64,000 bases of DNA from contig NZNC01000025.1 of the NCBI GenBank assembly GCA_002692965.1, positions 62,001 through 126,000 on the forward strand. The letters are read 5' to 3'. Each line of letters opens with the position of its first letter. Position 1 is the stretch's first letter. Made by a program: the position numbers and the translations under genes. The DNA is from Haliea sp. (GTDB lineage: Bacteria; Pseudomonadota; Gammaproteobacteria; Pseudomonadales; Halieaceae). Under the pieces are notes generated by a model. That model saw only the letters and a program-made list of their open reading frames with translations. It searched no databases and was not told where the DNA came from. Of this stretch, positions 61,955-64,000 are shown one piece after another.

Positions 61955-62202
61955 TTTTCGCCGGACCAGCCCGCAGCGGCGGCCTCATTCATCTCATCGA
62001 GCGTGGCAGCCTTGTCTGTCTTGTCTGCGAGCAGCCCGAGAAAACCTTCGATGCTGCCGTGGGGTCGTGCCGCTCGCACCCGCAATTCCCCTCCCGGGAG
62101 CTTGTCGAACTCGATGCGTTCACCGGGCTTGATGCCCAGGTGCTGCAGCAAATCCCGCTTGAGCGTGATTTGTCCTTTGGCTGTTACTGCGAGAGACGTC
62201 AT
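61951..62202 (-). CDS. vapB: AbrB/SpoVT-type antitoxin VapB
   Basis: An 83-residue antitoxin with a swapped-hairpin DNA-binding domain: MTSLAVTAKGQITLKRDLLQHLGIKPGERIEFDKLPGGELRVRAA (about 1-45). The C-terminal part (GSIEGFLGLLADKTDKAATLDEMNEAAAAGWSGE) is the toxin-binding tail. GGAGG lies about 10 nt before the ATG. A 14-bp palindrome GCTACCGAGGTAGC just upstream is the likely autoregulatory site. Its stop overlaps the vapC start. Confidence 0.92.
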   Translation of the reverse strand: MTSLAVTAKGQITLKRDLLQHLGIKPGERIEFDKLPGGELRVRAARPHGSIEGFLGLLADKTDKAATLDEMNEAAAAGWSGEK

Positions 62203-62538
62203 GGAATGCCTCCTTTGCTACCGAGGTAGCTTGGACAAGCAGTGTAAGCAAGAATTCAATTACCTGCAAAAAGGCTCGACAATCTGCCTGAAAACACGAC
62301 GTGTACGCCCATACAGGGCTGAGATTCAACAAAATGCGCCTTACAGTAGGCGCAAATGTGACCGGCAGCGCATCCATCGCACACCTTGTTACGCGCCGTC
62401 GGTCAATTTCTGGCATCATCTCCGGCCAATAGTGAACAGAAGGTGGACACGAAGTCCGCCGCTTTGCTCAGCATGCGTGCCCAGGGGGCGGAAAGCCGCA
62501 CGCAGGCGGGGCCGGGGCAGGGAAGGGTTGCAGGATAC
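62203..62538. other. vapB-helicase intergenic region with vapB operator
   Basis: A 336-bp gap between divergent genes. GCTACCGAGGTAGC (62217-62230) is a perfect 6-bp inverted repeat with a GA spacer, 15 bp before vapB, a good VapB operator. The middle (62240-62350) is AT-richer than the flanks. Weak in-frame extensions of the helicase are possible to an ATG at 62470, but I see no other gene. Confidence 0.6.
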
Positions 62539-64000
62539 ATGAGGGAAACGCGTTACGCCCCGGGGGCCCGGGTGGTGGTCCGCGACTGCGAATGGCTGGT
62601 GCGTCGGGCCGACCCCTGCGACGACGGCGGCTACCTGCTCACCGTGGATGGCCTGTCGGAGCTGGTGAGTGGCAAGAGCGCCCAGTTTCTCACCCGCCTG
62701 GAAGAGCAGGCCGACGCCATCCGCGTGCTGGACCCGGCGGAAACCCGCTTCGAGCAGGACCTGAGCCCGGGCTTCGAGAAAAGCCGCCTGTTTATCGAGA
62801 CCCAGCTGCGCCAGATCACCCCCGCCGACGGGCGCATCCACCTCGGCCACCGGGCGGCCATGGACCCGGTACCCTACCAGCTGGACCCGGCCCTGCAGGC
62901 CCTGCGCCAGAGCCGCCAGCGCATCCTGATTGCGGATGCCGTGGGTCTGGGCAAGACCCTGGAAGCCGGCATCCTGATGACTGAATTGATGCGCCGGGGC
63001 CGCGGCAAGCGCATTCTGGTGCTGACCCTGAAAAGCATGATGACCCAGTTCCAGAAGGAGCTGTGGAACCGATTCACCATCCCGCTCACCCGGCTGGATT
63101 CCGCCGGCCTGCAGCGGGTGCGCAACACCATCCCGGGCAACCACAATCCCTTTTACTACTACGACAAGTCGATCATCTCCATCGACACCCTGAAGCAGGA
63201 CAACGAGTACCGCCGCCACCTGGAGCAGGCCTACTGGGACATCATCGTCATCGACGAGGCGCACAACGTGGCCGAGCGCGGCAGCAGTTCCCAGCGGGCG
63301 CGGCTGGCCCAACTGCTGGCCGGGCGCTCGGATACCCTGATCATGCTCTCCGCCACGCCCCACGACGGCAAGGCGCGCAGCTTCGCCAGCCTGATGAACA
63401 TGCTGGACCCGACCGCCATCGCCGACCCGGACGACTACGCCCGGGAGGACTTCCGCGACAAGGGCCTGGTGATCCGCCGCTTCAAGAAGGACATCCGCGA
63501 CCAGGTGCAGCAGGAATTCCGCGAGCGGGTGGTGAAGGACGTCTACCTGGATGCCTCGCCGCAAGAGGAGGCCGCTTACCAGGCCCTGCTGGACGTGCCC
63601 TTCACCTATCGCGGGGAGCACAGCGCCGAGCGCAATGGCCAGCTGGTGCGCATCGGCCTGCAGAAGTCGCTGTTCAGCTCGCCGGCGGCGGCCTGGCAGT
63701 CGGTAGAGCAGCGCATTGCCCGGCTGGAGAGCCGCGACCCGCCCAGCGCGGATGAACAAGTGGAAATCCAGGCCCTGCGCGCCCTGCTGCGGGTCCTGGA
63801 GGGGATCAACCCGGACAGCTTCAACAAGTACCAGGCCCTGCTCGCCCTGCTGGAGAGCGCGGACTACGGCTGGAAGAAAACCGACAGCAGTGACCGCCTG
63901 GTGATCTTCAGCGAGCGCATCGAAACGCTGAACTGGCTGCACCAGCAGCTGGGCACGGATCTCAAGCTCAAGCCCCAGGCCCTGCGCATCCTCCACGGTG
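62539..64000 (+). CDS. SNF2-family helicase (N-terminal part, runs off window)
   Basis: The first 487 residues of a superfamily-2 helicase. The N-terminus GARVVVRDCEWLVRRADP (about 9-26) is a small beta domain; ATPase motifs follow: Walker A ADAVGLGKTLEAG (about 132-144), Walker B IIVIDEAHN (235-243), motif III LSATPHDGK (270-278), and the second RecA lobe begins RLVIFSERIETLNWLHQQL (about 454). This is a RapA/HepA-SNF2 type layout for moving on double-stranded DNA. The ATG at 62539 has GCAGGA 6 nt upstream. Long stand-alone SNF2 helicases with this kind of N-terminus often occur in restriction or DISARM-like defence islands, but no partner genes are visible here, so the role is open. Confidence 0.85.
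   Translation, partial: MRETRYAPGARVVVRDCEWLVRRADPCDDGGYLLTVDGLSELVSGKSAQFLTRLEEQADAIRVLDPAETRFEQDLSPGFEKSRLFIETQLRQITPADGRIHLGHRAAMDPVPYQLDPALQALRQSRQRILIADAVGLGKTLEAGILMTELMRRGRGKRILVLTLKSMMTQFQKELWNRFTIPLTRLDSAGLQRVRNTIPGNHNPFYYYDKSIISIDTLKQDNEYRRHLEQAYWDIIVIDEAHNVAERGSSSQRARLAQLLAGRSDTLIMLSATPHDGKARSFASLMNMLDPTAIADPDDYAREDFRDKGLVIRRFKKDIRDQVQQEFRERVVKDVYLDASPQEEAAYQALLDVPFTYRGEHSAERNGQLVRIGLQKSLFSSPAAAWQSVEQRIARLESRDPPSADEQVEIQALRALLRVLEGINPDSFNKYQALLALLESADYGWKKTDSSDRLVIFSERIETLNWLHQQLGTDLKLKPQALRILHG

Overview
The window is GC-rich (genes mostly use G or C in third codon positions) and gene-dense, with AT-rich promoter islands standing out. Three TonB-dependent receptors, LPS-type glycosyltransferase and AsmA genes, a MarR-EmrAB efflux operon, a Fur box, PpnN, SelO and many flavin/acyl-CoA catabolic genes point to a Gram-negative gammaproteobacterium. 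A marine, lipid-degrading lineage such as the Halieaceae/OM60 group is my best guess; this is an inference from gene content, not a sequence comparison. I see no prophage, insertion sequence or CRISPR array.

Layout. 1-12.7 kb: a cut tRNA-Val, acetoacetyl-CoA synthetase, a sterol-desaturase-like hydroxylase followed by a 17-bp tandem repeat, a DAO-family oxidase, a fused PyrD-PyrK-type dihydroorotate dehydrogenase, SelO, a D-aminoacylase-like amidohydrolase and AsmA. 11.3-14.3 kb: a translationally coupled marR-emrA-emrB operon with a palindrome inside its promoter. 14.4-25.7 kb: PpnN, amidase, SRPBCC protein; a PQQ alcohol dehydrogenase coupled to a propeller-sensor diguanylate cyclase; Dps directly abutting a Na/Pi cotransporter; a thioesterase.

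25.8-34.9 kb is a divergent accessory module: old-yellow-enzyme/FAD protein and SnoaL-like protein on one strand, and Tat-exported ketosteroid-dehydrogenase-like flavoprotein, TonB receptor, NmrA-like reductase and MFS carrier on the other, with a perfect palindrome between them. 35-44.9 kb holds an AEC carrier, an exported KatG with a clear terminator, a GT25 glycosyltransferase, and a Fur-box-controlled siderophore receptor operon (receptor, DUF3649, PepSY, DUF3325) divergent from a DUF1853 gene.

44.9-59.8 kb is a second catabolic region. It starts with another OYE/FAD + TonB receptor + SDR set, is interrupted by a RelBE-type toxin-antitoxin pair and a DUF488 gene, and continues with a compact operon (two acyl-CoA dehydrogenases, enoyl-CoA hydratase, TetR, LLM flavin oxidoreductase), an SDR, an alkylsulfatase-like metallo-hydrolase and a zinc alcohol dehydrogenase. 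The gene set resembles parts of steroid or isoprenoid ring degradation in actinobacteria; the substrate is unknown. The right end has a 5'-defective outer-membrane barrel gene, an unrecognised membrane protein, a VapBC pair and the start of an SNF2-family helicase that runs off the window, possibly the edge of a defence island.
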